Assembly (NCBI RefSeq): GCF_001905655.1
Contig: NZ_JMHT01000042.1
Coordinates: 1-64,000, forward strand
Direction: 5' to 3'
DNA from: Mycobacterium sp. ST-F2
GTDB lineage: Bacteria > Actinomycetota > Actinomycetes > Mycobacteriales > Mycobacteriaceae
DNA: 64,000 nt
Of the stretch, positions 26,501-36,100 are shown piece after piece; position 1 is the stretch's first letter, and each line of letters begins with the position of its first letter. The notes under the pieces were generated by a model that saw nothing but the letters and a program-made list of their open reading frames with translations, was not told the DNA's origin and made no database searches. A program made the translations under genes and the position numbers.

Positions 26501-27703
26501 GTGGCCGACGCCGCAGCTTCACGACCAGCAAGCGCACAGCGACTTCGTGCTGCGCGCGCTGATTGGGGCTGGAGTCAGAACGACCTGACCGCTGAAGTTG
26601 CGCGGGTTCGGGCAAAGCAGCGGCTGGAACCCATCGACCCTGATTCGCTTCGGCGGCAGATCGTCGAGTTCGAACGGGGGCGTCAGCCAGGCCCACTGTG
26701 GAGGGGGCTCTTGGCCGAAGCGCTTCAGGAGGATGAGGACCGGCTATTCGGTTTGGCCGTCGACACGAATCTTCCGCGTCCGCTGCTGGTTCAAACTGAG
26801 TTCGACAGCGACGTGCTCGCCGTCATCTTGGAACAGCGTGCGGCGCACATCAGGGCTGAACACCTGTTCGGACCCGCATACGCCCGAGAACTGGTGGACC
26901 GTGACTTGACCACGATTGAGGAACTGATCCGCACTGCTCCGCCAGCCATACGCCCCGAGATGCGTCGGGCCGCGGGGCGCATCGCTGAGCTTGGTGGCTG
27001 GATTGCCCAGGACAGCGGTGATGGGCTGAAAGCCCTGGAGCTGACGACACGAGCAGAGGATCACCTCCGGTCTGCGGACCCCTCGTTGCAGGCGACCATC
27101 CTCATGCGCCGCTCCAACATCGTGCTGCACTCCGATCCAGGTCTTGCGCTCGAACTGGCAGACGCCGCGGCGCGACTCATCAGCGGGATCTCCGTAGGGC
27201 GGCTCGCGGCAAGCATCGCGCGCCAGCAAGCGCTGGCAGCTGCTGCCGATCGCGACCGGCGGGCCTTTGCCCGGCTATCTGCGCACGCAATCCACGTCGC
27301 ACAGATCGAGCCGATTGCCGACGATCATGCGATTTATGCCTCGCCTGCCTACGTTGCCGGCGAGATCGCCTCGGGGTTGATGATGTTCGGCGATGCGGCG
27401 AATGCGTTGGAATTTCTCCGCGAACACCATCGGAGCTGGCCTAGCGGCCAGCATCGCGATTTCGCCGTGGCCTCGGCTCGGTTGCTGCGAGCGACGATCA
27501 TGCTCGGGGACTACCACAGCGCGGTCGAACAGCTTCCGCGGACGGTCAGCGCGTACTTGTCGGCACCGTCAGACCGGACACGGCGCGAACTACGCCAGTG
27601 CCGCAAGCTAATTCGTGACCGATCCAGAGCGGCAACGACTCTGCCTCTGCAAACGCTGCGCAGAAAAATCGAGGATACTTTGCGAGGAGACCTAACCCCG
27701 TGA
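26501..27703 (+). CDS. XRE-family regulator with C-terminal TPR-like domain
   Basis: A 400-residue protein. An XRE helix-turn-helix lies near residues 9-65 (ASAQRLRAARADWGWSQNDL), with an insertion between helices; the remainder is Ala/Leu-rich alpha-helical repeats of tetratricopeptide type. Such HTH-TPR proteins sense small ligands or peptides and often control ICE transfer. GTG 26501 is chosen because the HTH begins just after it, but GTG 26462 is possible and no strong ribosome site decides. The stop overlaps the creatininase start by 4 nt. It is divergent from the tra-rep-int operon. Confidence 0.7.
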   Translation: MADAAASRPASAQRLRAARADWGWSQNDLTAEVARVRAKQRLEPIDPDSLRRQIVEFERGRQPGPLWRGLLAEALQEDEDRLFGLAVDTNLPRPLLVQTEFDSDVLAVILEQRAAHIRAEHLFGPAYARELVDRDLTTIEELIRTAPPAIRPEMRRAAGRIAELGGWIAQDSGDGLKALELTTRAEDHLRSADPSLQATILMRRSNIVLHSDPGLALELADAAARLISGISVGRLAASIARQQALAAAADRDRRAFARLSAHAIHVAQIEPIADDHAIYASPAYVAGEIASGLMMFGDAANALEFLREHHRSWPSGQHRDFAVASARLLRATIMLGDYHSAVEQLPRTVSAYLSAPSDRTRRELRQCRKLIRDRSRAATTLPLQTLRRKIEDTLRGDLTP

Positions 27704-28440
27704 CTCACAACCAAGGAGAGTTCGGTTTGGACATGCCGACGACGACAACTGAGGACAGCAGGACGAAGGCCCCAGTGGCGCTGCTTCCGATCGGATCATT
27801 CGAGCAGCATGGCCCCTACCTTCCCCTTGTCACCGACACACTGATTGCGACAGCCATCGCCGATTCGATCAGCAGCCAGCACAGCGTTTTTCAGCTTCCC
27901 GTGTTGGCCTTCGGGTGTTCGCATGAGCACGCGGACTTTTCGGGGACGGTGAGCATCGCCGCGACGACGTTGAACAGTATCGTCTTCGACCTGATCGACG
28001 CACTCAACAGTCAGGGAACCCGCGGCCTCGTCATTGTCAACGCACACGGCGGCAACTATGTGCTGGCGAATGCGGTCCAAGAGGCCAACACCAAAGTCGG
28101 GATCCGGGTCGGGTTGTTTCCGAGTCGCGAAGACTGGACAGAAGCGCGAGAAGCCGCCGGTATCACCAGCACGAATCATGACGACATGCACGCCGGCGAA
28201 CTCGAAACGTCAATCCTGCTCGCCACGCATCCCGGCCAGGTCCTCGACGGATGGCAGACCGCCGATCACAGCGCGCCCGACCGTCGGCACCTAGCCACCC
28301 TCGGCATGAGCGCGTACACCGATAGCGGCGTGATCGGCTACCCCTCTCTAGCCAGTGCGGAGAAGGGGCAAGCGGTCCTCGACCATCTCGGCAAAGCAGC
28401 TGGCGACCTGATCACGGTGCTTTCCGAGCCGCGAACCTGA
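27700..28440 (+). CDS. Creatininase-family metal-dependent amidohydrolase
   Basis: A 246-residue protein of the creatininase/MftE fold. LLPIGSFEQHGPYLPLVTDT carries the first metal ligands (Glu, His, Asp), and VIVNAHGGN plus DDMHAGELETSILLA provide the rest (His, Glu). GTG 27700 overlaps the XRE-TPR stop and has GAGGAGA upstream, so the pair is translationally coupled. No mycofactocin genes are present, so an MftE role is unlikely. A modified-peptide or amide signal hydrolysed here and sensed by the TPR domain is one inference. Confidence 0.75.
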   Translation: MTHNQGEFGLDMPTTTTEDSRTKAPVALLPIGSFEQHGPYLPLVTDTLIATAIADSISSQHSVFQLPVLAFGCSHEHADFSGTVSIAATTLNSIVFDLIDALNSQGTRGLVIVNAHGGNYVLANAVQEANTKVGIRVGLFPSREDWTEAREAAGITSTNHDDMHAGELETSILLATHPGQVLDGWQTADHSAPDRRHLATLGMSAYTDSGVIGYPSLASAEKGQAVLDHLGKAAGDLITVLSEPRT

Positions 28441-28632
28441 CGTCAACGCCGTGACGGCTCCCGTCCGCTGGCGCTCCCGTCCGCCGCCACGGACCGAGCT
28501 TTCGTGGCTAACAGGAGACCGGTTCCGAACGTCGGCTGACAACAGTGGTGAGAATTTTCTTTACTGGGATCAAGACGGAGGTGGTGACGGCCATTCGGGA
28601 CGGTGGCACCGACAAGCGGCACGGAGCTCGGC

Positions 28633-29517
28633 CTACATCACAATGGTCTGGACCTGCGAGTGTGGGCCGTCGTCGTCCTCCCATTCGACCCGGAGTTCAA
28701 CGCGATCCAGCACGCCAGACATGACCGACAACGCGAATTCGACATGTCCCCCCGCGACCAGCGAATTGATCGGGGCATCGAACGCTCCGTGGACCAGCGG
28801 AATGCTGTTGCGGTCTTCGGCAGGGTGATCCCACGCCAACTTGACGTTCCGGGCGTCACCTTCGCCCTTGTTCTCCAGGATGAGGTAAGTGCGCCGATCA
28901 ACCTTCGGATTGCCCCGTGAGTCAAACCGCTGGCTTTCCCGGCGCTCGACGCGGGCAACCGGACGTGCCCGCTGCGAGGTGGCAACGGGCTCGGTCACCT
29001 GCGGAAGGTTGAGTTGGTCCCGTACCGTGGAGAGAAGGTCGCGGCGGGCGTGTTGGACCAGTTCCTCGACCCCCGAGTACTCCCGGTAGATACCCCAGGA
29101 CTTCGCACGCTCCTTGAACTTCTGGACCTGCTCGAACTGCTCATTGTCGATCGACCCGGGGATTACGGGTGTGTTGGAGAAGTACAGCAGCGCTGGCTTG
29201 CCCGCCGCTACGAATCGTTCCAACTCGTGGACGCTTGCAGGGGTCGCGCCCTCGAGTAGCTGTCCGATCCGCGTCCAGAAAATGCCAATGGCGATGTCAG
29301 AGGAGTCGACGATCTGTTCATCCAGGATGTCCTGCGGCGCCGCGCCCAATCGAGGCGTGCTGTTCTTCTCCCACGTGCGTGGCAGCAGCACGACCTTGTT
29401 GGCCGGGGTGTGCTCGTCGTTGAACTCCCAGATTGCCTCACGGAGGGCTGTGCGTTCGGCAGCAACATCGGAGGGCGACGCGATCAGCACATGGACGACA
29501 TGGGCGGGGTAGACCAT
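28633..29517 (-). CDS. TIR-like/DUF4062-like effector with C-terminal beta domain
   Basis: A 294-residue protein. Residues 1-150 start HVVHVLIASPSDVAAERTAL and continue with DEQIVDSSDIAIGIFWTRIG and GKPALLYFSNTPV, the pattern of DUF4062-like proteins related to TIR domains (a beta strand ending in ASPSD, then alternating helices and strands with DIAIGIFW). TIR relatives hydrolyse NAD or signal through it. Residues 195-294 form a beta-rich sandwich (RTYLILENKGEGDARNVKLA). It is the last gene of the operon, 62 nt after the Ntn-hydrolase gene; that gap holds the inverted repeat GTCCGA/TCGGAC (29538-29560). Catalytic activity is not proven by motif. Confidence 0.55.
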   Translation of the reverse strand: MVYPAHVVHVLIASPSDVAAERTALREAIWEFNDEHTPANKVVLLPRTWEKNSTPRLGAAPQDILDEQIVDSSDIAIGIFWTRIGQLLEGATPASVHELERFVAAGKPALLYFSNTPVIPGSIDNEQFEQVQKFKERAKSWGIYREYSGVEELVQHARRDLLSTVRDQLNLPQVTEPVATSQRARPVARVERRESQRFDSRGNPKVDRRTYLILENKGEGDARNVKLAWDHPAEDRNSIPLVHGAFDAPINSLVAGGHVEFALSVMSGVLDRVELRVEWEDDDGPHSQVQTIVM

Positions 29518-29579
29518 GCCAACAGTCTGATACCTGGGTCCGACAACAATGTGCTCGGACGGTGCGTGTCGTCCAGCAA

Positions 29580-30473
29580 CTAGTGCGACGTCCTGCGCCG
29601 CTCAGGTCGGGTCGGTCTCGGAGGTATTTTCACGAACCGAATACTCATCGATTGGTTGTCGGGATTGTTTTCGTCGGCCGTCCCAATTACCTGGTCGATG
29701 ACCTGCATGCCCTGCGCCATGAGCGGTCCGAGCTGCTTGTAGCGGAAACCGTGCTGATCGAAATACACAAAACTGCTGCTGTGAGAGGGGATGTCGGTGC
29801 CATCGAGGTTGCTCATGACGATTCCGTGGCCCATCTGGGTGGATGGAATGGTCACGGCCTGAGCGTCGGCCCCCACCAGCGGATCCTTACGGTGGACCCG
29901 CCGCTGGTTCTCCACCAACAGCTTGATCGCACGGTTGTGACCGTTGGCCTTGTCCTTCCGCAAAATGCGCGGGACGTAGCGAGAGAGAAGGCGCTGTTCA
30001 AGGTCACCCAGTCCCGCTCCAACAGAGTGGCTGCCGGTCGTTCGTCCGGGCGGAGGCTGGGCATACCTCAGGCGGAAGCTGTCCGGGTCATGGGTGACGT
30101 TCGTGGCTGTGTCGAAGTTGGCGATCTCGGCAACGAGGGGAATCTGCCTGAAGTCGAACCCAGCGACGACGATGGCCAGCCTCTTGTCGGCCCAGGACAA
30201 CTTGGAGACTCGGCTCTCCGCCTCCAGGCGAAGTGCCTGTACACCGGGAACGAACGCTGTGTAGTCGCACAGCACTTCGGCGATCCATTCCGCCGTCGAC
30301 TTCCTAGCACGCCGGTCAACACGAGCGATGCCGGTGAACCCCGCCGAGAACGTCTGGTTCCAGCAGACTAACTTCGTGTACTCATCATCGAACACCGCCC
30401 CGTTCAGAGTGAGTCGGCGGTCCGACACCTGGATGATGCGGTCTCCAGAAAAGACGGTCTGAAGCAGAGTCAC
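29580..30473 (-). CDS. Proteasome-like Ntn hydrolase (Thr1/Asp17/Lys33)
   Basis: A 297-residue protein starting MTLLQTVFSGDRIIQVSDRR. If Met1 is removed, Thr becomes residue 1, and without any gap Asp is at 17, Arg at 19, Lys at 33 and Gly at 47 (within FSAGFTGIA). These are the catalytic Thr1, Asp17 and Lys33 and the oxyanion Gly47 of proteasome beta subunits. No propeptide is present. The distal part (residues 140-297) is longer than in beta subunits and not recognised; it includes GAGLGDLEQRL and HGFRYKQL. The ATG overlaps the stop of the membrane-protein gene. I infer an N-terminal threonine hydrolase, probably a protease, in a defence operon. Confidence 0.6.
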   Translation of the reverse strand: MTLLQTVFSGDRIIQVSDRRLTLNGAVFDDEYTKLVCWNQTFSAGFTGIARVDRRARKSTAEWIAEVLCDYTAFVPGVQALRLEAESRVSKLSWADKRLAIVVAGFDFRQIPLVAEIANFDTATNVTHDPDSFRLRYAQPPPGRTTGSHSVGAGLGDLEQRLLSRYVPRILRKDKANGHNRAIKLLVENQRRVHRKDPLVGADAQAVTIPSTQMGHGIVMSNLDGTDIPSHSSSFVYFDQHGFRYKQLGPLMAQGMQVIDQVIGTADENNPDNQSMSIRFVKIPPRPTRPERRRTSH

Positions 30474-31006
30474 CCTTGTTGGTTCCGATCAAGAGCTTTG
30501 AACTGCTTGATCTGCTTGCGCCGAGTCATCGGCTTGGTCTGGATCGCATCCAAACCACTTACAATACAACGAATTTCACGGCGTAGAGCGGTGAAATGGT
30601 TGGTCAGGTTCGCGCGTTGTTTCGCCTGATAGCGGCCATCGAAGACTTCGTCGCTCGTAGGCGGTATTCGGGTCTCGTCGAATGCGGCGCGGGCCGATTC
30701 GAAGGTGTCGATCAGAGTTTGGAGCTGTCGGGGCGTGGGGGCGACAAAGCTGCCCTTGGTGAGAGCGATGGACTCACTGAGCTTGCGAAGCTCGTCACCG
30801 ATGTCGGCGGCTGGAATCCGGTCCTGAAGCTGGTTGAGAATCTTCTCAATCCGCCAGTAGTCGAACCGATGCAGGTTGTTCCGCAATTCATTACGCAGCG
30901 GGGTCTGTAAGTCGCGGACGTACGCGTACCGCGTGTATTGGTAGTTCACGATGCCCAGGAAAAGGGAGCCCAGGCTGATCAGGATTGCCGCGTAGGACAC
31001 GATCAC
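30470..31006 (-). CDS. Small membrane-anchored helical protein
   Basis: A 178-residue protein. GTG 31006 overlaps the UvrD stop (GTGA), so the start is well fixed although the frame stays open further upstream. Residues 5-22 (YAAILISLGSLFLGIVNY) form one membrane helix right at the N-terminus. The remaining 150 residues are charged helices (DIGDELRKLSESIALTKG; KQRANLTNHFTALRREIRCI) facing one side of the membrane, probably the cytoplasm given the following Arg-rich segment. No family recognised. It overlaps the Ntn-hydrolase gene by 4 nt; it could tether that protein to the membrane. Confidence 0.75.
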   Translation of the reverse strand: MIVSYAAILISLGSLFLGIVNYQYTRYAYVRDLQTPLRNELRNNLHRFDYWRIEKILNQLQDRIPAADIGDELRKLSESIALTKGSFVAPTPRQLQTLIDTFESARAAFDETRIPPTSDEVFDGRYQAKQRANLTNHFTALRREIRCIVSGLDAIQTKPMTRRKQIKQFKALDRNQQG

Positions 31007-33099
31007 GGCTCGACGACCGCGGTCAGAAACGGACTCGGCTCGCCGTGCCACGTGACGAGCAACTCCTCGCGCGCCCGCGTGCAGGCCACGAAGAGCAGGC
31101 AGCGTTCGCGTTCCAGGTCCTGCTGGTGCGTCTGCTTGTCGTCCTCGATCGGGGTGACGGCGTTGGTGGCGGGCACCGTCGTGGCGCTGACCCCGGCGAC
31201 GCACATGCATCGGAACTCCAGGCCTTTCATGCGGTGCATGGTGCCGACGCGCACCGCGTCGTCGGCATCGGCGGCCTTCGCGAGGTCGACGCAGTCGATG
31301 CGGGCCTTTCGCAGGGCGCTCTCGATCTTTGATGCCGACCACTTCGCGCGCACCGCGATCCCGATCTCAGATGGCGCGATTCCGCTGTCGATCCAGTCCT
31401 GCACCGTCTCGGCGATGAAGGCGGCCTCGGTGTCGGCGCTGTCTTGCCCGCTCAGCTCTGGTGGCTTGCCGTGCACGTGGGACTTGCAGCCGGCGATCGA
31501 GTCCAGTCCGCCTTCCATGTCGTCGATCGGTTCGCCGCGGAGCAGACCCAGGCTCCATCCGAGGATCTCGGCGGTGGTGCGGTAATTGATGTTCAGCCGC
31601 GAAGATCGACCGGCGATGTTGATGCCGACCTCGCGCAGGCTGACTCGGTTGTCGTAGATGCGCTGGTGCGTATCGCCGGCGATGAAGATGTCATCGGGTG
31701 CTTCGGCCACCGCGGCGCGTAGCAGCCGGCACTGGTCGGGGCTGAGGTCTTGCGCCTCGTCGATGATGATGTGCCGGAACGGTTTGTCGGTTGATTCGTC
31801 CAGCAGCCGGGTCGCCTCACGCCGGATGGTTTCGTGCGTCCACATGCCCTGCCGGGCCAGAGTCTGCTCGAACTCCGAGATGGCCTGCCAGACCTGCGCG
31901 CGTTGAACCGATCCCAGGGCGCGACCGCGGCCGGTCCGTTTGGCAGCCAGGTAGGCGTCGGCGGTGCTGATGCGCCGCGCGAGCACTACCTGTCGCCATT
32001 CCTCGGACAGGAACACCGGGTTGAAACTGAGCCCGAGCTCGTCAATCAGTCCGGCCCACAACGCCTTCTCATCCTCGGTGCCGAGCAGGTGCGGTGCGCC
32101 GTAGGTCTTGCGGAAGACACGGTGGGCGATGCGGTCGACGTGCGACACCTCGATGCGGCTCTCGGCCTGCTCGTCGTCGACGAGCATGTCCAGGCCGGTC
32201 TGCAGCGTCTCGGACAGTGTCGAGGTGAAGGTGGTGACGAGCACCTTGCCCTCGCCGCGTTTGGCGAGCATGTGTGCGCGGTGCAGGGCGACGACGGTCT
32301 TGCCGGTGCCCGGCCCACCGGTGACACGGGCCGGTCCCTTGTAGGAGGCGTCGACGACGGCACGCTGGGTCGGGTGCAGGTACACCCGCCAGGTGGCGAA
32401 CGGGTAGGCAAAGACATCCATCAGTTCGTCGGGTCCGCTGACGAGGACGACGCGGTCGCTGCTGCGCAGGATGGCGGCGTCGATGTCCTCCGTGTCGACC
32501 GGTTCATCGAGAATCTGCGCGCCGAGGTCGGCCCACACCTCCTCGGCAGTGAACCCGGCGGCCAGGCCGAACAGCACATCCCACTGCGTCTCGGGCAGAA
32601 AGGATTTCGCCGCATCCAGTTGTGCGGCGTCGGTGACGGTCCGGGCGAACGCGAGCACCTTCTCGTCGATGCCCAGCTTGGTCAGCTCACCATCTTTGAC
32701 GTGGGCGAAGATCGGGGCGCCGGCGGCCTTGGCGGCTTCTTCGCGTTCGGGGATCTGGCGGTCGAGTTCGGCTTCGTCGCGGATCTCGATGCCACCCGTG
32801 GCGGAATTGACCGATACGTTGCTGCGCTGCGCCCACGCGTAGGCATCGTCGTGGTGCAACACCTTCAGCAGGGTGTAGACGTCGCCGGTGACGGGAGCGA
32901 GCACGATGCCACGCCAGGCCTGGTCGATGCGGATCGACCGGTAACGGGGGTTGCGGGCATTGTTGATCTTCTCCAGGTGCAGCCCGGTGTGGGTGGCGGA
33001 GTCGAACTCGTCGAAGACCTCGGCGACCCGCTTGGCGACGGGCTTCTCCATTTTGGCGAGGTCGGTGATGAATCCCTTGTCGATCGCGAGTGTCGGCAT
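31003..33099 (-). CDS. RelE/ParE-like domain fused to UvrD-type SF1 helicase
   Basis: A 698-residue protein. Residues 1-92 resemble a RelE/ParE/YafQ toxin fold (FITDLAKMEKPVAKRVAEVF; RYRSIRIDQAWRGIVLAPVT; KVLHHDDAYAWAQR). After a linker rich in Glu/Ala, the SF1 helicase has Walker A GGPGTGKT at 261-268, later IIDEAQDLSPDQ (motif II), GDTHQRIYDN (motif III) and GTMHRMKGLEF (motif V region). It lies 18 nt after the methylase gene. The N-terminal domain may bind or cut RNA, or serve only as a nucleic-acid adaptor; both are inference. Confidence 0.82.
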   Translation of the reverse strand: MPTLAIDKGFITDLAKMEKPVAKRVAEVFDEFDSATHTGLHLEKINNARNPRYRSIRIDQAWRGIVLAPVTGDVYTLLKVLHHDDAYAWAQRSNVSVNSATGGIEIRDEAELDRQIPEREEAAKAAGAPIFAHVKDGELTKLGIDEKVLAFARTVTDAAQLDAAKSFLPETQWDVLFGLAAGFTAEEVWADLGAQILDEPVDTEDIDAAILRSSDRVVLVSGPDELMDVFAYPFATWRVYLHPTQRAVVDASYKGPARVTGGPGTGKTVVALHRAHMLAKRGEGKVLVTTFTSTLSETLQTGLDMLVDDEQAESRIEVSHVDRIAHRVFRKTYGAPHLLGTEDEKALWAGLIDELGLSFNPVFLSEEWRQVVLARRISTADAYLAAKRTGRGRALGSVQRAQVWQAISEFEQTLARQGMWTHETIRREATRLLDESTDKPFRHIIIDEAQDLSPDQCRLLRAAVAEAPDDIFIAGDTHQRIYDNRVSLREVGINIAGRSSRLNINYRTTAEILGWSLGLLRGEPIDDMEGGLDSIAGCKSHVHGKPPELSGQDSADTEAAFIAETVQDWIDSGIAPSEIGIAVRAKWSASKIESALRKARIDCVDLAKAADADDAVRVGTMHRMKGLEFRCMCVAGVSATTVPATNAVTPIEDDKQTHQQDLERERCLLFVACTRAREELLVTWHGEPSPFLTAVVEP

Positions 33100-33117
33100 T
33101 GTTCTTCCGTTGCTTGT

Positions 33118-36100
33118 CTATCCGGGGTGACGGGGGCCGTGGCCGGCGGGTGGATAGGCGAGCGGCTTCCAGCCCTTGCCGCCGTTGGCGATGGCCTCGG
33201 CCATGCGGTCGTAGGCCTCAAGGACAAGGCGTTTCGTGCGGAATTCACCGAAGTCGCGCTCGTCGTATTTGCGGACGATGGGAAACGAATCGAGTACGTG
33301 TTCGGCCTCGTCACGACTGAGACCGTAAACGTGCAAGAAGCAGGCATCGAGATCGGCGCGAAGTTGTGCTCTGCGCGGGGGTTGCCAGCGGAAGGGCGCT
33401 CCGTTGTCACCAAGGTCTTTGGCATAAGGCTGCAACCGCGTCGACGTACACGACAACTCAAGCACGTACGGAATCAGCCATTCGCCGAGTGAGTCATGTG
33501 GTTGCCATGGTGCAGGCTCTCCGAATGCGCCTGGTGCGGGCGTAGCGAGCTGGTGGATGACAGAGTAGGTCATATGTGTACCACTCAGCTTCTGGCGTGA
33601 AATGTAGTCGAATACGATGCTTGACCAGAGCCCGTGAAGGTATGGAGCACGGGACGCATCCTTCGGGAACACGAGTGGGAAGACGTGCCCTACAGCGGAT
33701 AAAGGTAATACCGCCGGAACGAATGTGCGCACCTTCTCCATGCCCGTAATATCGCGCCAACCGAGAAGCCATTCGGCTTCCCACCTGCCGTCTACTTTGT
33801 CCGCAAGTTCTTTTGAAGCAACCCAGTATCGTGCGAGTGACTCAAGATCTGGATCGTCGTGTTCGTTGTCAGTGATCCGCGGCAGTGTTTGCATCCTTAA
33901 CTGAGCTGCCGTTGCACCCCTGTAGGTCGAGAACCGATGGTCGAAGTGCCACAGTAGTTTTCCCTCGTACAAAGGAACGTAGTTCGTCCCGCCGCGCCTG
34001 TAAGCCCAACCGTCGAATGTCGCGCCGGCAAGATCATCCGCTGAATGAAAGAGTTCAGAGTCCGACGACATGTTGAAGAGCCCTTGGCTGAACGAGAGGC
34101 CCCACGGGTTGCCGTCGGGGTCACCCTCGCGGATGAGCACGGGATGGCGGGAGTAGATTCCAAGCGTGATATCCGCGTCCTTGCGGCTGCGGAACATCGG
34201 CAGTGTCCCGGTATTCGGGTTCAGCGTCAGAACTTCCTTGGCTGCCAGCTGAAATCGCTTGTCGGGTACATCGGAGAGGTGGCGGCTGAGGAATGCAAAC
34301 TTGGTACGTTGAACCTTGCGCTGAACTCCAGTTATCGCTGTGACGGCAAATCGGTAGGCGTGATGTACATCTCGAAAGACTTTGGCTTCGTTCTCGAAAT
34401 CATAAAAAGCATACAGGCGGTGACTGCTCAATGTGTCTGCGAAGAATGATGCCGTGTTGCTGTCGGTAGCAAGGCCGGTCGGAGTGATCACTCCTGCTAT
34501 CCCGTCGGGGCTCACGACTGTGCGCATCGTTTCGGCAAAGATACTGTAGGTGTTGATCTTTCCCTGTGCAGTGAGCGGGTACCGACCAGCGCGTACCAGA
34601 TGAGTGGTTGCATCTGACTGACGGCGAGCGCTGTTGTAGAGCTGATACAGTTCTGGATCATTGTCCGCGAGCTTCGCGATCATCTTTTTGCGCGCATCAG
34701 CGTTCGCGGCTTTTTCTATGTCGGTTCGCCCAAGGTTGCCAAAGAATTGTTTGTCCTCCAGTTGAAGTGATTCCCACGGTGGGTTACCGACGACGCACGA
34801 GAATCCGCCCGTCCATCCGGTACCGGCGTCGGCGCTGCCATCGTCGGGGACAGTGAAGATGCCAGGAAATTCCAAGTGCCAGTGGAAGAACCGGTACTGG
34901 CGGGCCAGGGAATTGACCTGGTTGATGATGGTGTCGGGCACTGATTCCGGGGTTTCGGACAGCGCGCGCACGGTGGCGTGAGTGATGCCCTGGCCCGACG
35001 TGGTCGACCCGGTCTTGGGTTGCACGAAGGCTGCGCACCAGGCGTCGGCCACTAGTTTGGCGGCGATAAGGTCGGGGTCGGCTTCCAGTCGTCGCCAGGC
35101 GTCGGCGCGCGCCCGGAGCGCTGCAACCGTGGCGACGGTACCGGTGTCGGCCTCGTGGGCAGCTTTGGTGAACTGGCTGGTTTCGACGTTGAGGGTTTCG
35201 GGTCCGAAGCTGAGGGACAGCTGATTCTCGTCGGTTTCGCGTTCCTTCTTGTTGCGTTTCTTGAGCAGCGAAGTCCACTCGCTGTCATCGTCGCCCAACA
35301 CTTTGAAGGCCTCGTCAGGAATGTTGTGCCGCAACAACTCCGGGGTGGTGCCCAGCAGAGCGTTGCCAACACGGAAGTGCGCGTCGAGGAACGGGAACGG
35401 CCGGTCGGCGTCGAAGGCCTCCAGCCACAACGCCACCTTGGTGATCTCGATGGCCAGGTCGTTTAGGTCCACACCGTAGACGCAACGTTCGATGACGTCG
35501 GCGGTGGCCGCCCGCAGCGCACCAGGGGTGGGCTCGGTTTCCCCGGTCCGGACAGTGGCCAGCGCACTGGCGATCCGCCGGGCTGCGGCGACAGCGAAAT
35601 GTCCACTGCCACAGGCGGGATCGACGACTGTGAGTTCTAGGAGCGCCTGTTCGGGATTTGCTTCGCGGAAGGCTTCGTCGATCAGCGGGTCGAGTGCCTC
35701 GTCGAGCACCAGCGCGATCAGGTCCGAGGGGGTGTAGTAGGAGCCGGACTTCTTGCGGTCGTTGCCGGTGGCGACGTCGAGGGTGAACGCTCGCTCGTCG
35801 GCGTGGTAGCGCGGTGTGTAGGCCAGCAAGCCCTCGTACATTCCGCCGAGTTCTTCGCTGTCGAGGTTGCGGTAGTCGACCGGGCGCGGCAGCCCTGTGA
35901 CGGGGTCGTCGATCTGGGCCAGCGCGCGCACCGCGGCCAGTAGTGCTCGGTTGGGTAGCTTGGCGCCGTAGAGGATGCTCAGCGCGTCGCGCGAATACAG
36001 GCTGGCGCCAAGGCCACTCAGTCCCAGGGTGGGTAGCCCGTCACCGGCGAGCGCGTCGGTGACGATCTGATGCGCCTCCCACAGATCGGTGTGCCAACCG

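Noticed and set aside
27700..28440. Mycofactocin peptidase MftE
   Set aside because: Fold is right, but no mftA-F genes are near, and the gene is coupled to an ICE regulator.
31834..33492. 552-codon plus-strand frame opposite the UvrD fusion and methylase end
   Set aside because: It crosses a real gene boundary on the other strand and has no recognisable domain.
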